Source: Defluviitaleaceae bacterium (GTDB lineage: Bacteria; Bacillota; Clostridia; Lachnospirales; WRAX01). Taken from it: a stretch of 35,410 nucleotides of DNA. The stretch spans positions 1-35,410 of the forward strand of contig WQWB01000010.1 of NCBI GenBank assembly GCA_009785555.1, read 5' to 3'. Shown here piece after piece: positions 8,324 through 16,605 of this stretch. The translations under genes were made by a program, and so were the position numbers. How positions within the stretch are numbered: the stretch's first letter is position 1; each line of letters opens with the position of its first letter. Under the pieces are notes generated by a model, which was given only the letters and a program-made list of their open reading frames with translations, had not been told where the DNA came from and made no database searches.

Positions 8324-9571
8324 TTACATAACAGAGTTCAAAAAACCGCAATCCCGCCCGACGGCGGCTATACTTCTTTTCTCGGCATCAAAAATCATTT
8401 TTGCTAGGTTATAAATATTATCCAGGCTAATAGCCTCAATCTTCTCTAATTGCTCGTTCGGCGTGATTATACGCCCCATCAGCAGCTCAGCGCGGGCGTT
8501 AGCCGACATGCGCGACGACGTGCTTTCCAATCCCAATACAAGGTTGCTTTTAAGCTGCTCCTTCGTATTCTTCAAAATCTCCTCCGTAACAGGATTGGAA
8601 AAAAAACCGTTGATTTCGCTATTTATCAGCTCATACGCCTTACCCACAGAACTTGGGTTAAGCGCGGCGCAGATGATAAAAATACCGGAATCCCTATAAC
8701 ATATAGGCGTTGAATAGATGGAGTACACCAAGCCGTGCTTTTCACGTATGTTTTGAAATAGCCGGCTGCTCATCCCTCCGCCGAACATTGTATTCATAGC
8801 TGTTGCGGCGTACATCTCATCCCGCCCAAGCGGCACACCGGGGAAAGCCATGCAGATATGCAGCTGTTCTATATCCTTGTTACGCGAAACGATGCCGGGA
8901 GTGTAGGATGCAGCCTCATCTTCACGAGGCTTTGCGTCGCCGCCGCCAAAAACGGAAAATAGCCGCTCGACCTCAGCCAAGACCGTGGATTTATCAAACT
9001 TACCGGCGACGGATACCACGACGTTCTCCGCTCGGTAATTCCGCTTAATAAAGTCATCAAAATCGGCGCGTTTAAACGATAAAACCGTCTCCTCCGTACC
9101 AAGGATATTGCGCCCAAGCCCTGTATTCGGCCAAATGGTTTGGTGTAGGATTTCATGGCACAGATCCTCCGGCGTATCCTCGCACATGCTGATTTCCTCC
9201 AATATTACGTTCTTTTCCTTCTCAATCTCATCTTCGTCGAAAAGGGAATTAAAAAACATGTCGGAAAGGATGTCCAACGCGGTAAGGAGGTGATCGTCCA
9301 GCACGCGGGCGTAGTAGCAGGTAAGTTCTTTTGCGGTATAGGCGTTTATTTGGCCGCCTATACTGTCCATCTCGTAGGCTATGTCCGCCGCAGTGCGCTT
9401 CTCCGTGCCTTTAAAAAGCATATGCTCGGTAAAATGGGCAATACCGGAATCTCTATCCGCTTCGTGGCGCGAGCCGGCCAAAACCCAAACGCCGACGGAC
9501 GCCGAGCGCAGGTATGGGATTTCTTCAGTAACGATACGCAATCCATTACTTATCTTCGTTATTTCTATCAA
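8324..9571 (-). CDS. M16 family zinc metallopeptidase (pitrilysin/insulinase-like, YmxG/MlpA type)
   Basis: A 415-residue cytosolic-type processing peptidase. The inverted zinc motif HFTEH is at residues 46-50, with the downstream glutamate in [13 protein letters not shown]. The C-terminal half has the usual inactive M16 domain with [16 protein letters not shown]. Its best match is the single-domain peptidase found after pnp in Gram-positive genomes. I start at TTG 9571, three bases after the upstream stop codon, with GGAG 11 nt before it; this gives [19 protein letters not shown], which matches the start of the family. An upstream in-frame start at 9616 would overlap the previous gene. It is in one transcription unit with 9574-10440 and the dUTPase fusion. 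Confidence 0.9.
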   Translation of the reverse strand: MIEITKISNGLRIVTEEIPYLRSASVGVWVLAGSRHEADRDSGIAHFTEHMLFKGTEKRTAADIAYEMDSIGGQINAYTAKELTCYYARVLDDHLLTALDILSDMFFNSLFDEDEIEKEKNVILEEISMCEDTPEDLCHEILHQTIWPNTGLGRNILGTEETVLSFKRADFDDFIKRNYRAENVVVSVAGKFDKSTVLAEVERLFSVFGGGDAKPREDEAASYTPGIVSRNKDIEQLHICMAFPGVPLGRDEMYAATAMNTMFGGGMSSRLFQNIREKHGLVYSIYSTPICYRDSGIFIICAALNPSSVGKAYELINSEINGFFSNPVTEEILKNTKEQLKSNLVLGLESTSSRMSANARAELLMGRIITPNEQLEKIEAISLDNIYNLAKMIFDAEKRSIAAVGRDCGFLNSVM

Positions 9572-9573
9572 AA

Positions 9574-10440
9574 TTAATTCAACTCCAAATGTAATTCTCT
9601 GGTTTCCCCGCACCAAGTAATGTCGCCGAAAACAGACAAGTCATCAAAATATATAAGCATATACCCGTCAAGCGAATAACTGCGTATTGGTATGGTTTGC
9701 TCGTCGCACACGATAAACGTTACGATATCCGTAAAGTAAAAGTTTTGCTTAAAGCTGCCGATAGGTGCGGTTGCTTCTACAAAGGCGATTGGATAAAAAA
9801 CCGTATCGTAGACAGATATGGCAGAGCGGCTAATTTCCAAATGGCGTAATTGCTCCACCCAACTTACTTCAAAACCATAGTTATGCAGGTCTTCCGCCGC
9901 AACTAAAAGCCAACCATCGGAATTTATGCTTGAAGGAATAGCATACCCATTTATCCTCGCAATTATGTCCGAATGCAGAACCTCACCTATTACTTCACCA
10001 AGAGACGGCACCGCGAATGATTCGTTCGCGCTAAGCCTTTCTGCTATTTCGGCGTGGTCCGGGTCATTCATATTTAGGGTGGCGAAATAAAATCCAAAAT
10101 ATTCCATCAGCATAAATGGGTTAGGTGAAAAATAGTTGCGTACGCCGAATGCCATATTACCCGGTGATATTAAGGTGCTTCGTATATTTTCAGATCCTTC
10201 TATATCCATGACAATAAACTCCGCCCCTACGCCGCCGTGGACGAAGACGGCCAAGCTCATCCGCACAGAACCCCCCGGCTTGCGTATAGGTATCCATTCA
10301 TAGCCTATAAACTCGGTTACATGAAAAGTACCGCGCGGGTCGTTTATAGTAAGTGTTTGTGGCTCCGCAGCTAAAGCGGTTTGCGCGGTGGTGTAAAGCA
10401 TAATAATCATAACAAATGCAAACAAAAATTTCGCCTTCAT
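9574..10440 (-). CDS. Secreted protein with two copper-amine-oxidase-N-like repeats
   Basis: A 288-residue protein with a clear signal peptide (K2, K4, a hydrophobic stretch, then TALAAEP). The C-terminal half holds two copies of a ~48-residue pattern. The first runs from about residue 157 (DIIARINGYAIP.. WLLVAAEDLHNYGFEVSW..LRHLEIS), the second from about 240 (DEQTIPIRSYSLDGYMLIYFDDLSVFGDITW..TRELHLE). These resemble the short stalk repeats annotated as copper amine oxidase N-terminal-like in clostridial cell-surface proteins. No catalytic domain is seen. GGAGAACAT precedes the ATG. It occupies the slot between pnp and the M16 peptidase where Bacillus has ylxY, but it is not a polysaccharide deacetylase. 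Confidence 0.75.
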   Translation of the reverse strand: MKAKFLFAFVMIIMLYTTAQTALAAEPQTLTINDPRGTFHVTEFIGYEWIPIRKPGGSVRMSLAVFVHGGVGAEFIVMDIEGSENIRSTLISPGNMAFGVRNYFSPNPFMLMEYFGFYFATLNMNDPDHAEIAERLSANESFAVPSLGEVIGEVLHSDIIARINGYAIPSSINSDGWLLVAAEDLHNYGFEVSWVEQLRHLEISRSAISVYDTVFYPIAFVEATAPIGSFKQNFYFTDIVTFIVCDEQTIPIRSYSLDGYMLIYFDDLSVFGDITWCGETRELHLELN

Positions 10441-10476
10441 ATGTTCTCCGTAAATAATTCCTGTTTTGTATTATAT

Positions 10477-10639
10477 AGCGTAATGAAGTTAAAACAGTTA
10501 TTTAGAGAACGGACGGGCCCACTTGTTTGCTTCGCAAACGGTCGGGTGGCACTCCGCATTGCTGCGCAATTGGCAAACGAACTTGAGCGTCAGCGTATTT
10601 TGTCCGCGAACTTAGTAACTGTTTAATCTTCATTTAGCT
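10477..10639. repeat. 163-bp imperfect palindromic element (MITE-like)
   Basis: The left end 10482-10500 (AATGAAGTTAAAACAGTTA) matches the reverse complement of 10616-10634 at 17 of 19 positions. Similarity continues outward through TAGC and inward to a shared CGGAC. The interior has the small hairpin GTTTGC-ttc-GCAAAC. The stretch 10441-10826 has no credible gene; it holds this element and the pnp terminator. Confidence 0.6.
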
Positions 10640-10749
10640 ACAAAATTGCATTCTTTCCAGTAGATAACAACAATAATCCTACCAATCCGCGTTGCAATAA
10701 TAAAACTCCTTAACATTATCGCCAAAGCGCATTATAGGTATAAAAGATC

Positions 10750-10787
10750 AGGGGAAAGGGGTTTATATCAACCCATTTCCCCTGTAT
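10750..10787 (-). terminator. Rho-independent terminator after pnp
   Basis: The stem pairs CAGGGGAAA with TTTCCCCTG and AACCC with GGGTT around a small loop. On the minus strand it is followed by GATCTTTTAT. It closes the rpsO-pnp unit about 40 bp after the pnp stop. Confidence 0.8.
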
Positions 10788-10826
10788 TATTTTATATTTA
10801 TGAGACAACTACAGGTCACCCCTACG

Positions 10827-13067
10827 CTATCTCCTCGGCGGGCGCCTGTCCCTGTCGCCGCCTCGCCTATCGCCGCCTTCACGCGGCTTTTGCGGCGGGC
10901 GTTTTGCTAGGAACTCGTCGTCCTTTACCTCGTACCCATCAGGCACTGGCAACGCCGCTTTTGCAGAGAGGTTAATGCGCCCCTGATCATCTATCTCAAC
11001 AAGCTTAACGGTGATCATGTCGCCTTCCTTCACAACATCCTCCACGGATTTAACCCGCTCGTACGCAAGCTGAGAGATGTGTACAAGCCCTTCCTTCTCC
11101 GGCGCGATTTCCACGAAACAGCCAAAAGTCATCAACCGTGTGACCTTACCGGTGTACATTGTACCCACTTCCGGGTCGGTTGCGATGGCAAGTATCATGT
11201 TTACGGCCTTTGTGATCTGTTCCGTCTCGGCCGCCGCGATGAAGATGCGTCCGTCGTCCATCGTATCTATCTTCAGAACGCCGGACTCGTCAATAATCCT
11301 ATTGATTACCTTGCCCTTAGAACCAATAACTTCGGAGAGCTTGTCTGGGTTAATCGTGATCATTTGTATCTTTGGCGCGTATTTTGAAATTTCAGCCCTC
11401 GGTTCTGCGATTGCGTCCTTCATGACGCCCGCAAGCATACCAAGCCTTGACTTCTTCGCGTCGTCAAGGGAAAGCCTGATAATTTCAGGCGTAAGACCGT
11501 CCAACTTAATATCCAATTGGATGGCTGTGATACCCTCCGTCGTGCCGGCAACCTTAAAGTCCATATCGCCGAAGAAATCCTCAATACCCTGGATGTCCGT
11601 AAGCAGGACAAAATCGTCTATACTCTCGCCCGTAACGAGGCCTACCGATATACCCGCAACCGGGCGTTTAATCGGCACACCGGCCGCCATAAGAGCAAGG
11701 GTTGACGCACAAACCGCACCCTGGCTTGTTGAACCGTTTGAGCTTACAACCTCACTGACTAAACGGATAGCGTACGGGAACTCCTCTTCCGTTGGGATAA
11801 CGGAAAGCAGCGCACGTTCCGCCAATGCGCCGTGGCCTATCTCGCGGCGTCCTGGGCCGCGGCTGGGGCGCGTCTCACCAACGGAGAAGCTGGGGAAGTT
11901 GTAATGGTGCATATAACGCTTGGTTTCCTCGAGAATGTCAAGCCCGTCTAATTTTTGAGCCTCACCCGCCGTACCAAGTGTAGCGACTGTTAAAACCTGC
12001 GTTTGCCCGCGGCGGAAAAGGCCGGATCCGTGTGTGCGCGGCAAGATATCCACTTCAGCCTCAAGGTGGCGTATCTCATCCAACCTACGCCCATCGGGGC
12101 GTTTATGGTCGCGAAGGATCATACGGCGCACGGTTTCTTTTTCATAACCATATATGGCTTCGCCGATAAGGGCTGGCAGATTATCTTTTGCTTCATCGGA
12201 GGCGTTGGACAAAAGGCTCTCAAAAACCTCTTCGTTGATCTTGCTGATAGCCTCATCCCGCGCCTGTTTTTGGTCATGGAAAACGGCCGCTTCCATACGG
12301 TCGGCAGAAATAAGCTCGCGTATGCGCGACGCAATCTCGTCCGGTACTCCAGCGTCCTCATACGAATGCTTAGCCTTGCCTTCAGCAGCGACGATTTTAT
12401 CGATAAACTCAACGACCTGCACGTTCAGGTTATGGCCAAGCATGATCGCTTCAAACATGTCGTCTTCGGATATCTCGTTCGCTCCAGCCTCAATCATCAT
12501 AACCTTTTCACGAGTCGATGCTACCGTAAGGACGAGTGAACTTTTTTCCCGCTCCTCAATCGTTGGGTTAAAAACAAACTTACCGTCAACCATGCCGACG
12601 TACGTTGCCGACGTAGGCCCCTGGAAAGGTATTTCAGAAATGGACAACGCGATGGACGCGCCTATCATGGCAGCGACGTCTGGGCTGCAGTCTTGCTCCA
12701 CACTCATAACGGTGGCAACAACACCAACGTCATTACGGTAGTTTTTGGGGAATAATGGGCGGATAGGCCTATCTATAAGGCGTGATGTTAAGATTGCATG
12801 CTCCGTCGGGCGCCCTTCGCGTTTGTTCCAGCCGCCAGGCAGCTTGCCGGCGGCATAGTAACGTTCTTCATAATCAACGCTAAGTGGGAAATAGTCAATC
12901 CCGGCGCGTGGCTTGTCTGCCGCGGTGGCCGTTACGAGTACAACCGTTTCGCCATACCGGCAAAGCGCCGCTCCGCCGGCCAACTCCGCAACCTTACCGA
13001 TTTCGACGGAAAACGGGCGACCGGCGAGGTCCATGGTATATGTTCTGCTTGGTATTTTGTTTTGCAA
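10827..13067 (-). CDS. pnp: Polyribonucleotide nucleotidyltransferase (PNPase)
   Basis: A 746-residue 3'-5' phosphorolytic exoribonuclease. Order: first RNase PH-like core (residues ~10-230), a helical linker, second RNase PH core (from about 310, with RRDG-like KRPDGRRLDEIR, FPSFSVGE and GRREIGHGALAERAL), KH domain (INPDKLSEVIGSKGKVINRI), S1 domain (VGTMYTGKVTRLMTFGCFVEI), and a basic Arg/Gly/Pro-rich tail that probably binds RNA or partners. PNPase forms a trimer and degrades mRNA. The TTG start at 13067 has AGGTGA four bases upstream. It lies 16 bp after rpsO, the classic rpsO-pnp pair. Confidence 0.98.
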   Translation of the reverse strand: MQNKIPSRTYTMDLAGRPFSVEIGKVAELAGGAALCRYGETVVLVTATAADKPRAGIDYFPLSVDYEERYYAAGKLPGGWNKREGRPTEHAILTSRLIDRPIRPLFPKNYRNDVGVVATVMSVEQDCSPDVAAMIGASIALSISEIPFQGPTSATYVGMVDGKFVFNPTIEEREKSSLVLTVASTREKVMMIEAGANEISEDDMFEAIMLGHNLNVQVVEFIDKIVAAEGKAKHSYEDAGVPDEIASRIRELISADRMEAAVFHDQKQARDEAISKINEEVFESLLSNASDEAKDNLPALIGEAIYGYEKETVRRMILRDHKRPDGRRLDEIRHLEAEVDILPRTHGSGLFRRGQTQVLTVATLGTAGEAQKLDGLDILEETKRYMHHYNFPSFSVGETRPSRGPGRREIGHGALAERALLSVIPTEEEFPYAIRLVSEVVSSNGSTSQGAVCASTLALMAAGVPIKRPVAGISVGLVTGESIDDFVLLTDIQGIEDFFGDMDFKVAGTTEGITAIQLDIKLDGLTPEIIRLSLDDAKKSRLGMLAGVMKDAIAEPRAEISKYAPKIQMITINPDKLSEVIGSKGKVINRIIDESGVLKIDTMDDGRIFIAAAETEQITKAVNMILAIATDPEVGTMYTGKVTRLMTFGCFVEIAPEKEGLVHISQLAYERVKSVEDVVKEGDMITVKLVEIDDQGRINLSAKAALPVPDGYEVKDDEFLAKRPPQKPREGGDRRGGDRDRRPPRR

Positions 13068-13083
13068 AATTTCACCTCAAAAG

Positions 13084-13341
13084 TTACTTTCTTAAGTTAA
13101 GCTCCGCAAGCAGACTGCGGTACTTTGTAATATCCGTTCTGCGGATGTAGTCTAAAAGCCCTCTTCTCTTACCAACCAGCATTAAAAGACCTCTGCGAGA
13201 ATGGTGGTCTTTCTTGTGGATTTTAAGATGCTCCGTGAGCATGTTGATCCGTTCCGTAAGAAGTGCGATCTGCACCTCGGGCGAGCCTGTGTCAGCCTCA
13301 TTGCGGCCAAATTTCGTGATAACTGCTTTTTTGTCGATCAT
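13084..13341 (-). CDS. rpsO: 30S ribosomal protein S15
   Basis: A protein of 85 residues with the S15 pattern: [37 protein letters not shown] and [11 protein letters not shown]15 is a primary 16S rRNA binder that nucleates the platform. Two ATGs are close: 13347 is only 2 nt from AGGAG, while 13341 is 8 nt away and gives the usual MI-start of the family, so I use 13341. It has its own promoter and a GC-rich leader, and is followed by pnp. Confidence 0.96.
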   Translation of the reverse strand: MIDKKAVITKFGRNEADTGSPEVQIALLTERINMLTEHLKIHKKDHHSRRGLLMLVGKRRGLLDYIRRTDITKYRSLLAELNLRK

Positions 13342-13371
13342 TTTCATTTCTCCTATAATTTTACTACATAC

Positions 13372-13412
13372 CTACGCCGGGGAAAGGTCGGAGCCTCCGA
13401 AGCCCCCGCGAT
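13372..13412 (-). promoter_or_regulatory. GC-rich structured leader of rpsO
   Basis: On the minus strand, GGGG (13404-13408) can pair with CCCC (13378-13382), extended by CGC/GCG, enclosing the palindrome CGGAGCCTCCG (13389-13399). S15 represses its own mRNA through leader structures in several bacteria, each with a different fold. Its position between promoter and start fits such a site, but binding is inferred only. Confidence 0.4.
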
Positions 13413-13429
13413 AAAGATAGTGTTTTGAT

Positions 13430-13458
13430 ATAGTAACACAAGTTAAGCGAAAGTACAA
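13430..13458 (-). promoter_or_regulatory. Sigma-A promoter for rpsO-pnp
   Basis: Minus strand: -35 TTGTAC (13453-13458), a 17-bp spacer and -10 TACTAT (13430-13435). Confidence 0.7.
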
Positions 13459-13472
13459 TAGTTAATTTAAAA

Positions 13473-13850
13473 TTATTTTGCGTTCGCCTTGTCCTTCCCA
13501 AAAAGCTCCAACAACCCAACCGCTAACAAGAAAAACCCAAAAAGCCTGCGCAGAACGCCGCCGTCGATATGCGTCGCGATCCACGCACCCGCCACCGTGC
13601 CGACGATGCCGTAAAGAATCAGCCCCTTAACTAAGCTGCCGTTGATCTTTTTATTCCGCATATGCGTAATAACCGCAATGCCCGCCGTGGGTATAAAATA
13701 AAGCAGGTTTATACCCTGCGCGGCCTTTTGCTCCATCCCCATAAAAATCGTCAATATTGGTATTAAAATCGCCCCGCCGCCAACACCAAGCCCTGCGGCA
13801 ACACCTGCGGCAAGCCCCGCCGCGCACAATAATAAAAGACTCCACCCCAT
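13473..13850 (-). CDS. TSUP (TauE/SafE) family half-transporter, second of a pair
   Basis: About 125 residues with four predicted membrane segments and the TSUP motif GLGVGGGAILIPIL. TSUP permeases export or import small anions such as sulfite or sulfoacetate and are normally ~250 residues with two homologous halves; this is one half only. The start is ATG 13850 (AGGT about 6 nt upstream) or TTG 13856; the latter overlaps the upstream stop as TTGA. It is directly coupled to the other half at 13853-14197, so the two products probably form a heterodimer. Substrate unknown. Confidence 0.82.
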   Translation of the reverse strand: MGWSLLLLCAAGLAAGVAAGLGVGGGAILIPILTIFMGMEQKAAQGINLLYFIPTAGIAVITHMRNKKINGSLVKGLILYGIVGTVAGAWIATHIDGGVLRRLFGFFLLAVGLLELFGKDKANAK

Positions 13851-13852
13851 AA

Positions 13853-14197
13853 TCAACCTATAACCATCTTAATGGCCGCCGCGAGTATAAAGAAAGCGAA
13901 AACTTTCCTCAAAACCTTCGGAGGTAATTTTGGCAAGAGCCTTGCGCCGATATACCCGCCGGCCAAACCACCTAAAGAAACCATCAGCACCTGCCATAAT
14001 ACCGGGCGCGTCTGCACGACGTAAAAAACGCCGCTAACCACGCTCATCGGCAGCATTACGGCTATCGCGCTTGCATGCGCCTCGTGAACGCCTGCACCCA
14101 AAAACCTGCGCGATGCGGGTACTAAAAGCGCACCGCCGCCCGCGCCAAACAGCCCGTTTAGAAACCCGGCGGTCAAACCGATTATAATTTTCTTCAT
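13853..14197 (-). CDS. TSUP (TauE/SafE) family half-transporter, first of a pair
   Basis: A 114-residue membrane protein with about four hydrophobic helices and the TSUP motif NGLFGAGGGALLVPA near the N-terminus, followed by HEAHASAIAVMLP. It equals one half of a normal TSUP permease. GGGGG lies upstream of the ATG. The stop codon touches or overlaps the start of the second half-gene, so the pair is translated together. Both halves keep the glycine motif and neither shows internal damage, which argues for a stable split transporter rather than a recent frameshift. Confidence 0.82.
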   Translation of the reverse strand: MKKIIIGLTAGFLNGLFGAGGGALLVPASRRFLGAGVHEAHASAIAVMLPMSVVSGVFYVVQTRPVLWQVLMVSLGGLAGGYIGARLLPKLPPKVLRKVFAFFILAAAIKMVIG

Positions 14198-14241
14198 ATT
14201 GAAGTCTACCCCCTTTGGATTTTATCAGCTGTAAATATTTC

Positions 14242-14271
14242 TTCCCATTTTACCGGAATTTATGATATAAT
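14242..14271 (+). promoter_or_regulatory. Extended -10 promoter for the HAD phosphatase gene
   Basis: TGATATAAT at 14263-14271 is an extended -10 element. A weak -35 (TTCCCA, 14242-14247) lies 18 bp upstream. Confidence 0.55.
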
Positions 14272-14323
14272 AAAAATCCCTATCCACACCATCAAGCATA
14301 TACAAAGCTGGGGAGTGCAAAAA

Positions 14324-15151
14324 ATGCCAAAAACACTATACCTCTCCGACCTGGACGGAACGCTGCTGCGCCCGGACGCGCGCCTATCGAACTTCGCGAT
14401 AAAAACGATCAACAACCTCGTAAAAAGCGGCGGGTATTTTTCCTACGCCACGGCGCGTTCGCTGGTTACCGCATCGGCCGTAACCATTGGCTTAGATGCA
14501 GACTTCCCCGTGATATGCTATAACGGTGCGTTCGTTTTCGGCAATAAATCAAAGAATATTTTACTGTCTCATTATTTCACCGGCGAAGAAATAACATTTG
14601 TCATGGATGTAATGGAGCAGAATAATTTTACTCCGATAGTCTATTCGTTCATAAATGGGGTTGAGCATTTTTCATTTATAAGCCGTAATAACAGCACTGG
14701 TGTACAGAAGTTTTTGAACGCGCGACAAAATGACCCGCGCCGACGCGAAGTTACGTCTGCGGATGAGCTGTTTAGTGGCAATGTATTTTACATAGCCTGT
14801 ATAGACGATTATGACAGGCTTTTACCGATAAACGGCGTGCTTACGCCCGATGTCCGCATATACGGCATTTTTCACAAAGACGTTTATACAGGTGACTGGT
14901 GGGGCGAATATTTACCCGCAAAAGCTACGAAAGCTACGGCTGCGGCCAAATTGAAGAAGATGCTAGGTTGCGATAAGCTGATCGTCTTTGGTGACGGGCT
15001 TAACGACATACCGCTGTTTGAGGCGGCCGACGAGGCATATGCCATGGCAAACGCCGTTTCGGAATTAAAGGAGATCGCCACGGCCGTTATCGGCTCAAAC
15101 GCGGACGACGGCGTGGCGAAATGGCTTATAAAGAATTTGGGGATACTATAA
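14324..15151 (+). CDS. HAD superfamily hydrolase, Cof type
   Basis: A 275-residue Cof/YbjI-like phosphatase. HAD motif I is LSDLDGTLL at the N-terminus with the nucleophile Asp, motif II lies around YATAR (Thr/Ser), motif III is the lysine region KATKATAAAKL, and motif IV is FGDGLNDIPLFE. The long cap between motifs II and III is of type IIB. Family members dephosphorylate sugar phosphates, flavin or pyridoxal phosphates with broad range; the substrate here cannot be told. GGGGAG is 8 nt before ATG 14324, so I prefer it over the GTG at 14315. It is followed without a gap by a membrane protein gene. Confidence 0.9.
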   Translation: MPKTLYLSDLDGTLLRPDARLSNFAIKTINNLVKSGGYFSYATARSLVTASAVTIGLDADFPVICYNGAFVFGNKSKNILLSHYFTGEEITFVMDVMEQNNFTPIVYSFINGVEHFSFISRNNSTGVQKFLNARQNDPRRREVTSADELFSGNVFYIACIDDYDRLLPINGVLTPDVRIYGIFHKDVYTGDWWGEYLPAKATKATAAAKLKKMLGCDKLIVFGDGLNDIPLFEAADEAYAMANAVSELKEIATAVIGSNADDGVAKWLIKNLGIL

Positions 15152-15889
15152 ATGAGGCTGCTTTTCGTTCATTGGTTTTTATTATTCGCATTATATGGGT
15201 TTTGGGGATATATCCTAGACTCGGCGTACAGCTGTTTACGCCGCCAAAAACTTACAAACAACGGCCTGCTTGCCTTGCCTATAATGCCAATCCACGGCTT
15301 TACGGCTGTTATATCGGCGTTTTTTACTTCAATATACGTCGGCAATCCCGTGTTTGTTTTTCTATTCGCAATATTGATAAGCTGCGTTATGCGTGTCGTA
15401 TCCGTATATTTGCCAGAAATTGCGTTTGGCATTATATTACATGACTATCAAAAATTCAAGTTCTCACTGCACGGCCGCGTCAACTTCTATGCGTCAACAA
15501 TAGACGCCGCCGTGGTAACGGTTCTTATACTTTTCGTACATAACCCTGTAAGCAGCCAACTCGCCGCCGCGCCGCTGGCCGTGGTGCTGCCTGTGGCCGT
15601 TGCACTGTGTATCGCCATCGGGTACGATACCTTCATGGTATCGCGCCATCTGTCAAGGTTAAACTCTTTGCTTTCACTAATGGAAAACGCGAAAATGAAT
15701 ATCCGCGCCACATCTGTGCAGGCACCGCTACGCAGAGACGGTGCGAAATACCATCGGCTGTTCCACGCATTTCCTGCCATAGGGCATAAACACCACCCGG
15801 AAATGCTTATAAAAATCAAGGAGCAGCTTATAGAGAACGGAAAGCAGATTGATACTCCCGTATCCGCTCCACCGGATTTAGATGGTTAA
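15152..15889 (+). CDS. CmpB-like multispan membrane protein (putative ABC transporter permease family)
   Basis: A 245-residue protein with about five hydrophobic segments in the first two thirds, then a hydrophilic tail. The N-terminal pattern YGFWGYILDSAYSC... NNGLLALPIMPIHGFTAV fits the family annotated as putative ABC-transporter permease (CmpB type, usual form GW..E...RGFL.GP..PIYG). No ATPase partner is nearby and the role is unknown. The start follows the HAD gene stop directly. The last 62 bp overlap the 3' end of rpe on the other strand. Confidence 0.68.
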   Translation: MRLLFVHWFLLFALYGFWGYILDSAYSCLRRQKLTNNGLLALPIMPIHGFTAVISAFFTSIYVGNPVFVFLFAILISCVMRVVSVYLPEIAFGIILHDYQKFKFSLHGRVNFYASTIDAAVVTVLILFVHNPVSSQLAAAPLAVVLPVAVALCIAIGYDTFMVSRHLSRLNSLLSLMENAKMNIRATSVQAPLRRDGAKYHRLFHAFPAIGHKHHPEMLIKIKEQLIENGKQIDTPVSAPPDLDG

Positions 15890-16505
15890 ATATATCCGTG
15901 CCGGCCACTATCATGTCCGCACCCGCACCCAATATCTGCGTAACATTGCTTATATTGACGCCGCCGTCCACTTCGATATTTAGGTTGATATCATTATCTT
16001 CCGCAAATCGGCGAAGCATCTGCACCTTCGGCAACGCGTTTTCCATAAACCTCTGCCCGCCGAAACCAGGGTATACAGACATAACCAAGACCATATCTAA
16101 ACCACACCTTTTGATGTAAGGCAAAATTCGCTCCGCGTCTGTATCAGGGTTTATGGTTATAGCCGGTCTTTTACCAAACGATTTGATTTCTTCTATCACA
16201 TCAGCGGCGTCATCGTCTGCCTCAATGTGAAACGAAATAACGTCCGCGCCGGCCTGTGCAAATGGGCTAATATAACGCAAGGGTTGCTTAAGCATTAAAT
16301 GCACGTCAAAAACAAGTCCTGATACCGGGCGAAGCGCACGCACTACTGCTGGCCCGATTGTAATATTCGGCACGAAGTGGCCGTCCATTACATCAATGTG
16401 TACATGCGTAACACCAGCATTTTCAAGCATCTTCAGTTCTTCGCCAAGCTTAGAAAAATCCGCAGCAAGCATGGATGGAGCAAGTATTGGTTTCATTCTT
16501 ATCAT
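15828..16505 (-). CDS. rpe: Ribulose-phosphate 3-epimerase
   Basis: A 225-residue TIM barrel beginning MKPILAPSMLAADF, with the metal and active-site segments HVHIDVMDGHFVPN, VHLML, MSVYPGFGGQRF and NIEVDGGVN. It interconverts ribulose 5-phosphate and xylulose 5-phosphate in the pentose phosphate pathway. Length is normal. GGTGA is 6 nt before ATG 16505; ATG 16496 is also possible. The 3' end overlaps the convergent membrane protein gene by 62 bp, so the last residues (HLNPVERIREYQSAFRSL) and the partner's tail share DNA. Confidence 0.96.
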   Translation of the reverse strand: MIRMKPILAPSMLAADFSKLGEELKMLENAGVTHVHIDVMDGHFVPNITIGPAVVRALRPVSGLVFDVHLMLKQPLRYISPFAQAGADVISFHIEADDDAADVIEEIKSFGKRPAITINPDTDAERILPYIKRCGLDMVLVMSVYPGFGGQRFMENALPKVQMLRRFAEDNDINLNIEVDGGVNISNVTQILGAGADMIVAGTDIFNHLNPVERIREYQSAFRSL

Positions 16506-16523
16506 AAAATTATCACCGAAACC

Positions 16524-16529
16524 ATTATA
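16524..16529 (-). promoter_or_regulatory. Extended -10 element for rpe
   Basis: Minus strand TGTTATAAT: a perfect -10 with the extended TG. The -35 region is only a T-rich tract, so this promoter would lean on the extended -10. Confidence 0.5.
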
Positions 16530-16605
16530 ACAGAAAAATCTTCAAAAAAAAAGACTCTATTTGTTTTACAATGATAAAAAGACACAAAATATCCACACAC
16601 TTTGG

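Noticed and set aside
8312-8351. Longer start for the dUTPase fusion at 8351
   Set aside because: It would overlap the M16 peptidase gene by 28 bp and lacks a ribosome binding site, while ATG 8312 has AAAGGAT at the right distance.
10381-10626. 81-codon plus-strand frame over the palindromic element
   Set aside because: It begins inside the signal peptide region of the secreted-protein gene on the other strand, has no ribosome binding site and is composed of the palindromic repeat.
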